Source of the DNA: Halieaceae bacterium
GTDB taxonomy: Bacteria > Pseudomonadota > Gammaproteobacteria > Pseudomonadales > Halieaceae
Direction: 5' to 3'
Length of the DNA: 11,120 nt
Assembly (NCBI GenBank): GCA_003520285.1
Contig: DOVB01000043.1
Location: 1 to 11,120 of the forward strand
Position numbers and translations under genes: made by a program. Under the pieces are notes generated by a model. That model did not search any database and was not told the DNA's origin. It saw nothing but the letters and a program-made list of their open reading frames with translations. Each line of letters starts with the position of its first letter. The first letter of the stretch is position 1. Positions 1-6,286 of the stretch are shown here, one piece after another.

Positions 1-51
1 AATGCCTTGCGGGCGGTATTGAAACTGTAGGTTCCACGGCCCGCCAGTACC

Positions 52-70
52 TCTACAAACGTAGATTTTT
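52..70 (+). terminator. Weak intrinsic-terminator-like hairpin
   Basis: TCTAC and GTAGA form a 5-bp stem around an AAAC loop and are followed directly by five T residues (66-70). It lies just after the possible C-terminal stop at 28-30, where a terminator would be expected. The stem is short and has only two G-C pairs, so termination would be weak. Confidence 0.3.
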
Positions 71-154
71 GCAGATAATTGAATAATTTTTAGTATGTTA
101 GTTAGTGCATCCATTCACACCATCTTATAAAAAAGAATTGATAGTGCCTATAGC

Positions 155-188
155 TCCCGCTCCATGCGGGAAAAAAGACAAAAAAGAC
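155..188. repeat. Hairpin plus tandem A-tract repeat
   Basis: TCCCGC (155-160) and GCGGGA (166-171) form a 6-bp inverted repeat with a 5-nt loop. Two tandem copies of AAAAAAGAC follow at 171-179 and 180-188, and a second GCGGGA lies at 190-195. The A-tracts are spaced 9 bp apart, close to one helical turn, which favours intrinsic DNA bending. The T-run is on the wrong side for a terminator on either strand. A regulatory role for the downstream operon is inference. Confidence 0.45.
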
Positions 189-305
189 GGCGGGAATATC
201 ATTTTGTTCACAGGCAGAAAGCATTCAAATAGGCGCTAGTATAAGCTTAATGGGTGCTCGGCTCTTAATATGGACGGGCAGGGAGTATTGGATTAAAGGT
301 ATGAA

Positions 306-1106
306 ATGGTAGATATCAAACTATACGGTTATTCAACCAGCCCCTATGTGCGCAAGGTGGCTTGCTGTCTCTATTACAAACAACTTCCCTTTGAGTTTTT
401 GCCGGTAAATCCAGTCGACCCTTCAGAGATAGCTTTTACAGGTCAGACCCAGGTACCGGTCTTGCAGATTGGTGACGAGTGGCGGATAGATTCCACGCCA
501 CTTGCCCTGTGGCTGGATGAGCGGTTTCCGGAGCATTCGCTGTTTGGCCAGAATGAAGAGGAGAAACAAGCGATATTGGAAATGGACCAATGGGTTTCGA
601 ATAGTCTGATCTTGAGTGGTTTCAGGAGTGTGCATGAGGCTCAGATGAGCGCGAGGTTAAGGCATATGGCCTGGCGTTTGGTGTCGGTTGTCAGTAGCCA
701 GACCCCACTGGCAGAGGAGGTGCGAAATGCCTGGCCCGATTTGTTGCAAACTGCGCCGTTTATAAAGCACATGATGTGCGATATAGATAAATCGGAAAGC
801 GCTTCAGAGATGCGCGGCCGTGTGGGTATGCAACTAATAGAGCACCTTAAAGACGGTCCGTTTTTCGGTGGGCGCACTGAACCATCGCTTGTCGACTTCG
901 CTATTTTTCCGCAAATTGTCTTCAGCTACGCGATCGGCATCGACGATGAACTGCTGCCGTCTCGGATCCCGGTAGTCAGGGATTGGCTGGGTCGCGTCCT
1001 AGAGTACTTGCCGGAGAACCCTTTGCTCGCGCCCGATTATATGATCGTTAATCCACTGCCCCAGATACTTGATACGTCGAGAGAGCGTTCAGCGCAAACC
1101 GCGTGA
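306..1106 (+). CDS. Glutathione S-transferase family protein (GST 1)
   Basis: This 266-residue cytosolic protein has the GST layout. An N-terminal thioredoxin fold covers about residues 3-75, with the start of helix 1 at YSTSPYVRKV (9-18), the cis-proline loop in QVPVLQ (P51) and a Asp-Ser pair at 62-63 in the place of the gamma-glutamyl-binding ES motif. An all-helical C-terminal domain follows; FFGGRTEPSLVDFAIF carries the usual folding N-cap Asp. A Ser or Thr near residues 10-12 is the likely glutathione-activating residue, which is inference. At 266 residues it is longer than the usual 200-230. The ATG at 306 has AAAGG at 295-299 at good spacing. It is the first gene of a four-gene plus-strand cluster, 40 bp before the flavoprotein gene. 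It could conjugate or isomerise an electrophilic intermediate; the substrate is unknown. Codon use looks less GC-biased than in the next two genes. Confidence 0.88.
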   Translation: MVDIKLYGYSTSPYVRKVACCLYYKQLPFEFLPVNPVDPSEIAFTGQTQVPVLQIGDEWRIDSTPLALWLDERFPEHSLFGQNEEEKQAILEMDQWVSNSLILSGFRSVHEAQMSARLRHMAWRLVSVVSSQTPLAEEVRNAWPDLLQTAPFIKHMMCDIDKSESASEMRGRVGMQLIEHLKDGPFFGGRTEPSLVDFAIFPQIVFSYAIGIDDELLPSRIPVVRDWLGRVLEYLPENPLLAPDYMIVNPLPQILDTSRERSAQTA

Positions 1107-1146
1107 ACAGCAGGAAAGAAAACCAAGATATACATGTGGGGTAAAC

Positions 1147-2139
1147 ATGAAGACGCGTATTACTGAGCTGCTAGGCATCGTACACCCGATTATCCAGGGC
1201 GGCATGCACTATGTCGGTTATGCTGAGTTGGCAGCGGCGGTATCGAACGCCGGTGGACTCGGCATCATTACAGGCCTGACGCAAGGAACCCCGGAAAAGC
1301 TGGCTAACGAGATAGCCCGCTGCAAGGACATGACCGACAAGCCCTTTGGGGTGAACCTGACCTTTTTGCCTATCCTGAACCAGCCAGACTATCCAGGCCT
1401 GGTGCGCGTTATTATCGAAGGTGGTGTGAAAGTGGTGGAAACCGCCGGCAACAACCCCTCTGAGTACCTGCCGGCATTGAAAGATGCCGGTGTAAAAGTG
1501 ATTCATAAGTGTACGGCCGTGCGCCATGCTCTCAAGGCTCAGTCTATTGGTTGTGATGCGGCTTCCGTGGATGGTTTTGAATGCGGCGGTCACCCGGGTG
1601 AGGACGACATACCCAATATGATTCTTCTGCCGCGTGCCGCAGACGAGCTGGAAATCCCCTTTGTGGCCTCTGGCGGCATGGCTGATGCCCGTTCGTTGGT
1701 AGCCTCACTGGCCATGGGGGCCGAGGGGATGAACATGGGTACCCGCTTCCTGGCGACAAAAGAAGCGCCAGTACACGAGAATGTGAAGCAGGCGATCCTG
1801 CAGGCTACCGAGTTGGATACTCGACTGGTCATGCGCCCCCTGCGCAATACGGAGCGCGTGTTGACCAACCCGGCGGTAGAGCGTTTGCTGCAAAAGGAGC
1901 GCGACCTGGGTGCCAATATCGGGTTCGAAGATATTGCCGCTGAAGTGGCCGGCGTGTATCCGAAGATCATGCAGCAGGGTGATGTGGATGCAGGCGCCTG
2001 GTCCTGCGGTATGGTAGCTGGCCTGATCAATGATATTCCCAGTTGCCAGGAGTTGATTGATCGGATCATGAATGAAGCCGACCAACTCATTGCCCAGCGC
2101 CTGGAGGGAATGCGCGCTGGCACCGGCACAGCCGCGTGA
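1147..2139 (+). CDS. Nitronate monooxygenase-family FMN oxidoreductase, probably NADH:quinone reductase-like
   Basis: The 330-residue protein is an FMN-dependent TIM barrel of the nitronate monooxygenase / 2-nitropropane dioxygenase family. Visible motifs are the N-terminal HPIIQGGMHYVG (13-24), SNAGGLG (33-39), KPFGVNL (65-71), HKCTAVRHALKA (120-131), FECGGHPGEDD (144-154, with H149 at the family's catalytic His position), SGGMAD (175-180) and GTRF (198-201) in the phosphate-binding part. From memory these motifs match Pseudomonas aeruginosa PA1024, which was first annotated as a class II nitronate monooxygenase and later shown to be an NADH:quinone oxidoreductase, better than they match true nitronate monooxygenases. 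The open frame extends upstream to 1069 and would overlap the GST gene, but the ATG at 1147 has GGGG at 1138-1141 and gives the family's normal N-terminus. Its stop overlaps a possible GTG start of the crotonase gene, so the two are probably translated together. An enoyl reductase role in acyl-CoA catabolism is a further possibility. Confidence 0.88.
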   Translation: MKTRITELLGIVHPIIQGGMHYVGYAELAAAVSNAGGLGIITGLTQGTPEKLANEIARCKDMTDKPFGVNLTFLPILNQPDYPGLVRVIIEGGVKVVETAGNNPSEYLPALKDAGVKVIHKCTAVRHALKAQSIGCDAASVDGFECGGHPGEDDIPNMILLPRAADELEIPFVASGGMADARSLVASLAMGAEGMNMGTRFLATKEAPVHENVKQAILQATELDTRLVMRPLRNTERVLTNPAVERLLQKERDLGANIGFEDIAAEVAGVYPKIMQQGDVDAGAWSCGMVAGLINDIPSCQELIDRIMNEADQLIAQRLEGMRAGTGTAA

Positions 2140-2150
2140 AGCACGATACT

Positions 2151-2939
2151 ATGGATACCCCCCTCTTGCTTTCCCGCCAGGACGCGGTGGCCATCATTTC
2201 GATCAACGATGCGCCCTATAACCGGATGACCCTGGATTTTATCGACCGACTTGAGGAACTGGTCACTGAGATTGCAGGAGACGATACCCTGCGCGCCGTC
2301 GTCCTTACCGGCGAGGGGCTGGACAACTTTTCTGTCGGCATGAATCTCAAACAGCTGCCGGAAGGCATTGAACGGGGAGGTGGTCCCGATGCACTGTTCG
2401 ACCAGCGTTTGCGGGTGATTGCCGCCATCGAGAACATGGGCAAGCCCTGGGTAGTGACCCTGTTCGGGTTCTGCCTGGGCGGCGGCCTGGAGGTACCCCT
2501 GGGCTGTCACTTCCGTCTGGCTGCCGCCGAGGGCGCGCAGATCGGCCTGCCGGAAATGGACCTGGGCACTGTGCCGGCCTGGGGCGGTAGTGCCCGACTC
2601 AGCAAGTGCGTTGGTCGCGACCAGGCCCTGGACATGATCCTGAGGGGCAAGAAAATTTCCGGACCCGAGGCACTGCGTATCGGCCTGGTGCACGAGGTGT
2701 GGCCGCTGGAGGAACTCAAGGGCCGGGCTATCAAACTGGCGGAGGAACTGGCCGCACAACCGGCGCTCGCCGTGCAGGGTGTGATGGAGGTGGTGGTGGG
2801 TAATGAAGATCGTCCGCTGGAAGACTTGTTACAGGCCGAGCGGGCTGCGGTTCATAAAACCTTTGGCACACCGGACCAGCTGGAAGGCATAGCTGCCTTC
2901 CTGGAGAAGCGCAAACCGGTGTTCAACCAACCGCAGTAA
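2151..2939 (+). CDS. Enoyl-CoA hydratase/isomerase (crotonase) family protein
   Basis: This is a single-domain crotonase of about 262 residues, normal for the family. With numbering from the ATG at 2151, the first oxyanion-hole segment is FSVGMNLKQL (about 60-69), the second is FGFCLGGGLE (105-114), and the two catalytic glutamates of true enoyl-CoA hydratases are both present: E114 in GGGLE and E135 in LPEMDLGTVP. A classic hydratase reaction on a trans-2-enoyl-CoA, or a related hydration, is therefore likely; the native substrate is unknown. A GTG at 2136 in the same frame overlaps the stop of the flavoprotein gene and is an alternative start. I prefer the ATG because it is the stronger codon and has GAAG at 2138-2141 upstream. 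It lies in the GST/flavoprotein/GST cluster, which suggests a short catabolic route through CoA thioesters. The gene is visibly GC-rich. Confidence 0.9.
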   Translation: MDTPLLLSRQDAVAIISINDAPYNRMTLDFIDRLEELVTEIAGDDTLRAVVLTGEGLDNFSVGMNLKQLPEGIERGGGPDALFDQRLRVIAAIENMGKPWVVTLFGFCLGGGLEVPLGCHFRLAAAEGAQIGLPEMDLGTVPAWGGSARLSKCVGRDQALDMILRGKKISGPEALRIGLVHEVWPLEELKGRAIKLAEELAAQPALAVQGVMEVVVGNEDRPLEDLLQAERAAVHKTFGTPDQLEGIAAFLEKRKPVFNQPQ

Positions 2940-2993
2940 TGCGGATTTTGGTCTATTTTATCCGTAGTCATAAATGAACAAGGGACAATGTCC

Positions 2994-3605
2994 ATGTTAA
3001 AACTGCATTTTGCACCAAACTCACGGGCCAGCCGCACATTGTGGCTGCTGGAAGAACTGGGCCTGGAATACGAACTGAACCGGATGGACTTTCATCCCAA
3101 GGATCTCAAGTCAGATGAACACCGGGAGCGCCACCCGCTGGGCCGGGTACCGGTGCTGGAAGATGGTGATGTGAGTATTTTCGAATCCGGAGCGATTGCC
3201 GAATATATCCTGGAGCGCCACGGCAGTGGCGGGTTGAAGCCGGCGGTTAATGACTCGCGCTTTCCCGAATACTTACAGTGGTTCCATTATTGCGAGGGAA
3301 TGGTGATGCCGCCGGTCAATACAATCGTGGTGCACACCTTGCTACTGCCCCCGGAGCGCCAAGATGCAACGGTGCGCGAACAGGCACAACGTTTACTGGC
3401 AAGAGCCTGGCAGCCGGTCGAACAGGCCTTGGACGGCAGGGACTACTTGATAGGCGATTTTTCAGCGGCTGACACCATGCTGGGTCATGCCTGCATCATG
3501 TCCAAGCGCCTGGGTATTGTTAATGATGAAAACTATCCGAATCTCAGTGCCTATGCCGATCGCCTGTTGGCGCGCCCAGCCTGTGCCAAGGCCTTTGCAG
3601 CGTAG
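2994..3605 (+). CDS. Glutathione S-transferase family protein (GST 2)
   Basis: This 203-residue cytosolic GST has typical length. The thioredoxin-fold domain spans about 1-78, with FAPNSRASRTLWLLEEL at helix 1 (7-22), cis-Pro in RVPVLED (P53) and the gamma-glutamyl-binding ES pair in IFESGAIAEY (64-65). The helical C-terminal domain carries IGDFSAADTML (about 153-163), whose Asp is the conserved N-cap. A Ser near 10-13 is a candidate for thiol activation. The start is chosen as the ATG at 2994: AGGGA at 2981-2985 is 8 nt from it but only 2 nt from the upstream in-frame ATG at 2988. It differs strongly in length and sequence from the first GST of the cluster, so the two are not a recent duplication and probably handle different steps. 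The gap of 54 bp after the crotonase gene shows no obvious terminator, so it is probably in the same transcript. Confidence 0.9.
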   Translation: MLKLHFAPNSRASRTLWLLEELGLEYELNRMDFHPKDLKSDEHRERHPLGRVPVLEDGDVSIFESGAIAEYILERHGSGGLKPAVNDSRFPEYLQWFHYCEGMVMPPVNTIVVHTLLLPPERQDATVREQAQRLLARAWQPVEQALDGRDYLIGDFSAADTMLGHACIMSKRLGIVNDENYPNLSAYADRLLARPACAKAFAA

Positions 3606-3653
3606 ATATGGTCGCACCGACAGCGAGAGCAGCGTTATCAGAGTTGTGCTCAC

Positions 3654-4109
3654 TTAGAGAAGATTGAGATCAACCCCACAAACCTCCCTCAAAACATCCC
3701 CAGGCACTTCATCCGTCATACCCAGGCCGGGATAGAGTTCATCCAGATCTTTCATTCTCTCGCAGGCTTCGTACAGTTCGTAGGCAGTTCCAGCCACCAG
3801 TAACCCAAATCCCAGAATAGGAATCGCCTCTCCGAGAATGGCCGCAACACTTGCCGCTGCTACTCGCTTCGTTCTGGTAGCCAGGCGATTGCCGAATTTC
3901 CTTGTGATCGATTTTCGCTTTTCGATGGCCTTATCCTGTTTGGCAATCTTGTTGTTTAGGGCATCAGTGACAGTGGGCACTCCAAGGGCAGTGCCCATCA
4001 GGCCTGATAGCGCTGCGTTGAAGGCCGTGCTGGTGAGGGTGAGGACATTGGTGGCGAGTAAGCCGAGGATGGTGCAGGTGAGTAGCAGGCGTTTTGTCCA
4101 GATGATCAT
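3654..4109 (-). CDS. Small membrane protein of unknown function
   Basis: I do not recognise an assigned function. From the ATG at 4109 the product has 151 residues: a short N-terminus with W4, K6 and R7, a hydrophobic segment at about 8-28 and a milder one to 47, a strongly basic middle (54-82, rich in K and R), a second hydrophobic Gly/Ala-rich segment at about 84-110, and an acidic C-terminus with two Cys (115 and 144). This suggests an inner-membrane protein with a basic loop; a cleaved signal is possible. The frame is open up to a TTG at 4253, with another ATG at 4148. The extra residues look unlike a membrane-protein N-terminus and none of these starts has a convincing ribosome binding site, so the start is uncertain. 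It is convergent with the GST 2 gene (48 bp apart) and lies between cargo and recombination module. Proteins of this kind may be common on integrative elements; that is an impression, not a search result. Confidence 0.65.
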   Translation of the reverse strand: MIIWTKRLLLTCTILGLLATNVLTLTSTAFNAALSGLMGTALGVPTVTDALNNKIAKQDKAIEKRKSITRKFGNRLATRTKRVAAASVAAILGEAIPILGFGLLVAGTAYELYEACERMKDLDELYPGLGMTDEVPGDVLREVCGVDLNLL

Positions 4110-4253
4110 GCCACGTCCAAAGCGTGCAGTGAAACTGCTATGGGACATCAGATCTGGCCCGTGTACGGTTGTCTCAGCGAGGCCAGACAGGCAAGAGACT
4201 CGGCGGCTGAATGAGTCAGAGGGCAATTTGCGCCGGTAAGCGGACGAGCTCAA

Positions 4254-4281
4254 GTCACTGCCCCGCGCGGCGGGTAGTGAC
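4254..4281. promoter_or_regulatory. GC-rich hairpin in leader of the membrane protein gene
   Basis: GTCACT (4254-4259) pairs with AGTGAC (4276-4281) and CCCGC (4262-4266) with GCGGG (4270-4274), leaving a GCG loop and a small 2/1-nt internal bulge, 11 pairs in all. No T-run follows on either strand, so it is not a standard terminator. It could be a leader structure or a protein-binding site. Confidence 0.4.
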
Positions 4282-4307
4282 GTGGGCGCATCCGCTCTAC
4301 GCCAATA

Positions 4308-4316
4308 ATTTTAGCA
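4308..4316 (-). promoter_or_regulatory. Possible extended -10 promoter for the small membrane protein
   Basis: Read on the minus strand, TGC followed by TAAAAT matches an extended -10 element (TGN then 5 of 6 bases of TATAAT). No good -35 hexamer is seen at 17 bp. Transcription would start near 4301 and give a leader of about 190 nt, containing the hairpin at 4254-4281, before the ATG at 4109. Confidence 0.3.
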
Positions 4317-4342
4317 CCTCATCTGCTCAATGAGTTTCAGGC

Positions 4343-4361
4343 GTGGTTCCACTGGAACCAC
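4343..4361. promoter_or_regulatory. 19-bp perfect palindrome, operator-like
   Basis: GTGGTTCCACTGGAACCAC is a perfect 9-bp inverted repeat around one central base. It lies about 30 bp upstream of the possible extended -10 at 4308-4316 on the minus strand, roughly -40 to -60 from that start, a usual position for an activator or repressor dimer. The regulator is not visible in the window apart from the AlpA-like protein. Confidence 0.45.
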
Positions 4362-4779
4362 TGCATTAAGTAACGAAATTTGTGGATACCCGTGCGCAAA
4401 GCCGCGCTCAATACCGCTGAAGTGTGATTTTTCGATCCGGTCCTGACAATCAAAGCACCAGGTGTCCTATAAAAACCACGCCGGATGCGGATCGAATTCC
4501 CTGTGACACCCGTATTACGCGTTCGTATAGTAGCCCCACTAGACGCGGCCACTGCGGAAAAGTGGCAAGGATGCCCCCACCTTGCGCAAGCGAAAGGGGT
4601 AGGCAGAATCTCGTTGTTTTGGAATCTGCTGAACGCGTCTCTCAGGGCCTGTGCAGGCGCAGCGGTCAGTTATGACCGGGTCCATCTTCGAACCATCACG
4701 GTACCGCATCATCTGGGTACCGCTCTTTCAAATCTCTCCCGCTAGTTACGGGCATATGTTCAATAACCGCTGTTGATGT

Positions 4780-4797
4780 CAGGGCACTCGTGCCCTG
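4780..4797. repeat. 8-bp inverted repeat with 2-bp spacer
   Basis: CAGGGCACTCGTGCCCTG is a near-continuous palindrome. The 2-nt centre is too small for a good RNA hairpin loop, so a dimeric protein-binding site is more likely than a terminator. It lies 270 bp upstream of the first integrase gene. Confidence 0.4.
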
Positions 4798-5065
4798 GGT
4801 ACTCGACAGTTTCCTTAAACCCCACAAGCACACTGGCGGTCAGTGCGTTCTGCTCAATTCAAAAAGGAGGAAATTCCACCCCAGCCCAAGGCTGGATAAC
4901 CGTTGGTTTGCACGGGCCAGTTTTCTTGCGAAAACACACCGTGTTGTCTATGGCCAGACACATTCAGGTCAACCGGGATTGGTGTCCCGTGATCGTACTG
5001 CTTCGGCAGGCCTGCGCAGCAATGTTGCCAGGTGATCAGAAACACTCACCTACGGATACAACACT

Positions 5066-5932
5066 ATGCGAGACCTGAACTACCAACTGAAATTGTTATG
5101 CAAACACAGCCACGAAGGCAGCTTCGAAACCCGGGTGGGCCGGGAGCGCCAGTTGAGCGCCATCGCCAACCAGTTGCACGACTTGGGGTTCCGACAATTG
5201 AAGGCCACTTCTTTGAAACAAAAGCATGTCCAGACCCTGGTGGACCTGTGGCTCAAACAAAACCTCTCCCCTGGCACCATCAAGAACCGGATGAGTTGCT
5301 TACGTTGGTGGGCCGAGAAGGTGAACAAGCGGGCCGTGGTGGCCGGCAGTAACGATTTCTATGGGATACCGGACCGGCAGTTTGTGTCCGAGCAGAGCAA
5401 GGCGAAAGACCTGGCCGAGGAGCAACACGCTCAGGTCAAGGATGAACACGTTCGTATGAGCCTGCGCCTGCAACAGGCCTTTGGGCTAAGGCGGGAAGAA
5501 GCCCTCAAGATCCAGCCCCGTTGGGCGGACCGGGGCAAGCACCTGCATCTCAAGGCCAGCTGGACCAAGGGCGGGCGGGAGCGCACGTTACCCATACGAA
5601 CAGCAGAGCAGCGATCTCTACTTAAACAAGCCACGCGGCTGGCTGGCATGGGTTCTCTAATCCCTGGTGGCCGCCAGTACATCGAGCAGCTGAGAATCTA
5701 CGAGCGCCACACCGCCAATGCGGGGTTGTCGAAAATGCATGGCCTGCGCCACGCCTATGCCCAGCAACGCTACCAGGAGCTCACGGGCTGGCCAGCACCC
5801 CATGCGGGTGGGCCTACCAAAGGAAAACTCAGCGAGGCTCAAAGACGAAGGGACCATGAGGCCCGCCTGACGATAAGCAAAGAGCTGGGCCATGTCAGAG
5901 AGCAGATCACTGCGGTGTACCTGGGGCGCTGA
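5066..5932 (+). CDS. Tyrosine recombinase, Integrase_1 type (first integrase)
   Basis: The 288-residue protein matches, from memory, the proteobacterial family with an N-terminal core-binding SAM-like domain (about 1-88, with LSPGTIKNRMSCLRWWAEKV) and an Integrase_1 catalytic domain. All tyrosine recombinase active-site residues can be placed: R142 in FGLRREE, K168 in SWTKGGRE, H225 and R228 in HGLRHAYA, H276 in LGHVRE and the nucleophile Y285 in AVYLGR at the very C-terminus. About 40 residues between HGLRH and LGH form a family-specific insertion. It should cut and rejoin DNA through a 3'-phosphotyrosine link. The ATG at 5066 has only a weak GGA about 11 nt upstream. The stop is 3 bp before the AlpA-like gene, so the two are co-translated. 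Its own target site is unknown; the second recombinase is closer to the tRNA. It could act on element ends together with the second one or on another site. Confidence 0.9.
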   Translation: MRDLNYQLKLLCKHSHEGSFETRVGRERQLSAIANQLHDLGFRQLKATSLKQKHVQTLVDLWLKQNLSPGTIKNRMSCLRWWAEKVNKRAVVAGSNDFYGIPDRQFVSEQSKAKDLAEEQHAQVKDEHVRMSLRLQQAFGLRREEALKIQPRWADRGKHLHLKASWTKGGRERTLPIRTAEQRSLLKQATRLAGMGSLIPGGRQYIEQLRIYERHTANAGLSKMHGLRHAYAQQRYQELTGWPAPHAGGPTKGKLSEAQRRRDHEARLTISKELGHVREQITAVYLGR

Positions 5933-5935
5933 GAG

Positions 5936-6286
5936 ATGACTTCGATTCCCCCCAGATTTATTCGTTTGCGTGATGCCCCCGGCTACTTGGGAATGGACAA
6001 GAACCGATTCAACCGGGAGGTTCGGATAAGCCTCACGGAAATTCCCATTGGCAAGCAGGGCATTGCCTTTGATCGGCTTGAAATGAACGCCTGGGCGGAG
6101 CAGTATATGAATCGCTGTGGGTGTTCGCCAAAGCATAGAGGAGATTTCCTATGTCAAAGCGAATCCCGGGCCTCTACAAGAGAGGCACCCAGGGCATCTG
6201 GCACATTGATAAATGCGTCAGGGGGTATGGCCGACTTCACGAGAGCACTGGAACAAGCGAGCTCGAGGAGGCGGAAAGGTACCTGA
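5936..6286 (+). CDS. AlpA/excisionase-like DNA-binding protein
   Basis: The 116-residue product has a small winged-helix-type domain of the AlpA/MerR-like excisionase kind in residues about 8-58: FIRLRDAPGYLGM and NRFNREVR for the helices, then a short wing IPIGKQGIAFDR and LEMNAWAEQYMNR as closing helix. Such proteins bind and bend attachment-site DNA and steer the recombinase to excision, or act as transcriptional activators of integrase genes. The ATG follows the stop of the first integrase after 3 bp. The last 44 codons overlap the start of the next integrase in another frame; this Arg/Ser/Ala-rich tail is probably not structured, and the functional part is likely the first 60-70 residues. 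Excision versus regulatory role cannot be told from sequence. Confidence 0.75.
   Translation: MTSIPPRFIRLRDAPGYLGMDKNRFNREVRISLTEIPIGKQGIAFDRLEMNAWAEQYMNRCGCSPKHRGDFLCQSESRASTREAPRASGTLINASGGMADFTRALEQASSRRRKGT

Larger units (their letters stand above)
1..305. other. Noncoding leader of the cargo operon
   Basis: No gene can be supported here. Frame 1 is open from the edge to a TAG at 28-30 (last residues NALRAVLKL), which could be the C-terminus of a gene lying to the left, but frame 3 is also open to 86, so this is undecided. A weak terminator-like hairpin follows at 52-70. The stretch 100-260 is AT-rich and holds a hairpin (155-171) and a tandem A-tract repeat (171-188). A TATAAG hexamer at 240-245 could be a -10 element for the GST gene at 306, but no good -35 partner is seen. 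Confidence 0.5.
4254..5065. other. Dyad-rich noncoding region upstream of the integrase operon
   Basis: The open frames here (for example 4337-4552 minus and 4485-4745 plus) have no domain, no good ribosome binding site and mixed composition, so I see no gene. The stretch instead carries a series of short perfect inverted repeats: 4254-4281, 4343-4361, TTCGATCCG/CGGATCGAA at 4431-4439 and 4488-4496, GCCACT/AGTGGC at 4548-4566, CTTGCGCAAG at 4581-4590, CGGTCA/TGACCG at 4663-4678, CAGGGCAC/GTGCCCTG at 4780-4797, CCAGCC/GGCTGG at 4881-4895, TTTTC/GAAAA at 4921-4934 and CGGGA/TCCCG at 4974-4989. Possible roles are an operator region for the recombinase operon, a transfer origin, a structured RNA or recombinase-binding sites; none is proven. 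Confidence 0.5.

Noticed and set aside
155..171. TCCCGC/GCGGGA hairpin as an intrinsic terminator
   Set aside because: It is followed by A residues on the plus strand, and on the minus strand the T-run precedes the hairpin, so neither direction fits.
1590..2759. 389-codon open frame on the minus strand across the flavoprotein and crotonase genes
   Set aside because: It is the antisense shadow of two clearly recognised GC-rich genes and shows no domain of its own.
4676..4700. TTCGAACC on the plus strand looks like the T-loop of a minus-strand tRNA
   Set aside because: The flanking bases cannot form a T-stem and no acceptor or anticodon arm is found around it.
4337..4745. Open frames of 70-86 codons on both strands
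   Set aside because: They have no recognisable domain, no clear ribosome binding site, and they overlap each other and the dyads.
4738..4750. CCGCTAGTTACGG resembles the tRNA end GGTAGCTACGGG, a possible second att site
   Set aside because: Only about 10 of 12 bases agree, which is expected by chance in a window of this size, and it would leave an element of under 3 kb without the cargo.
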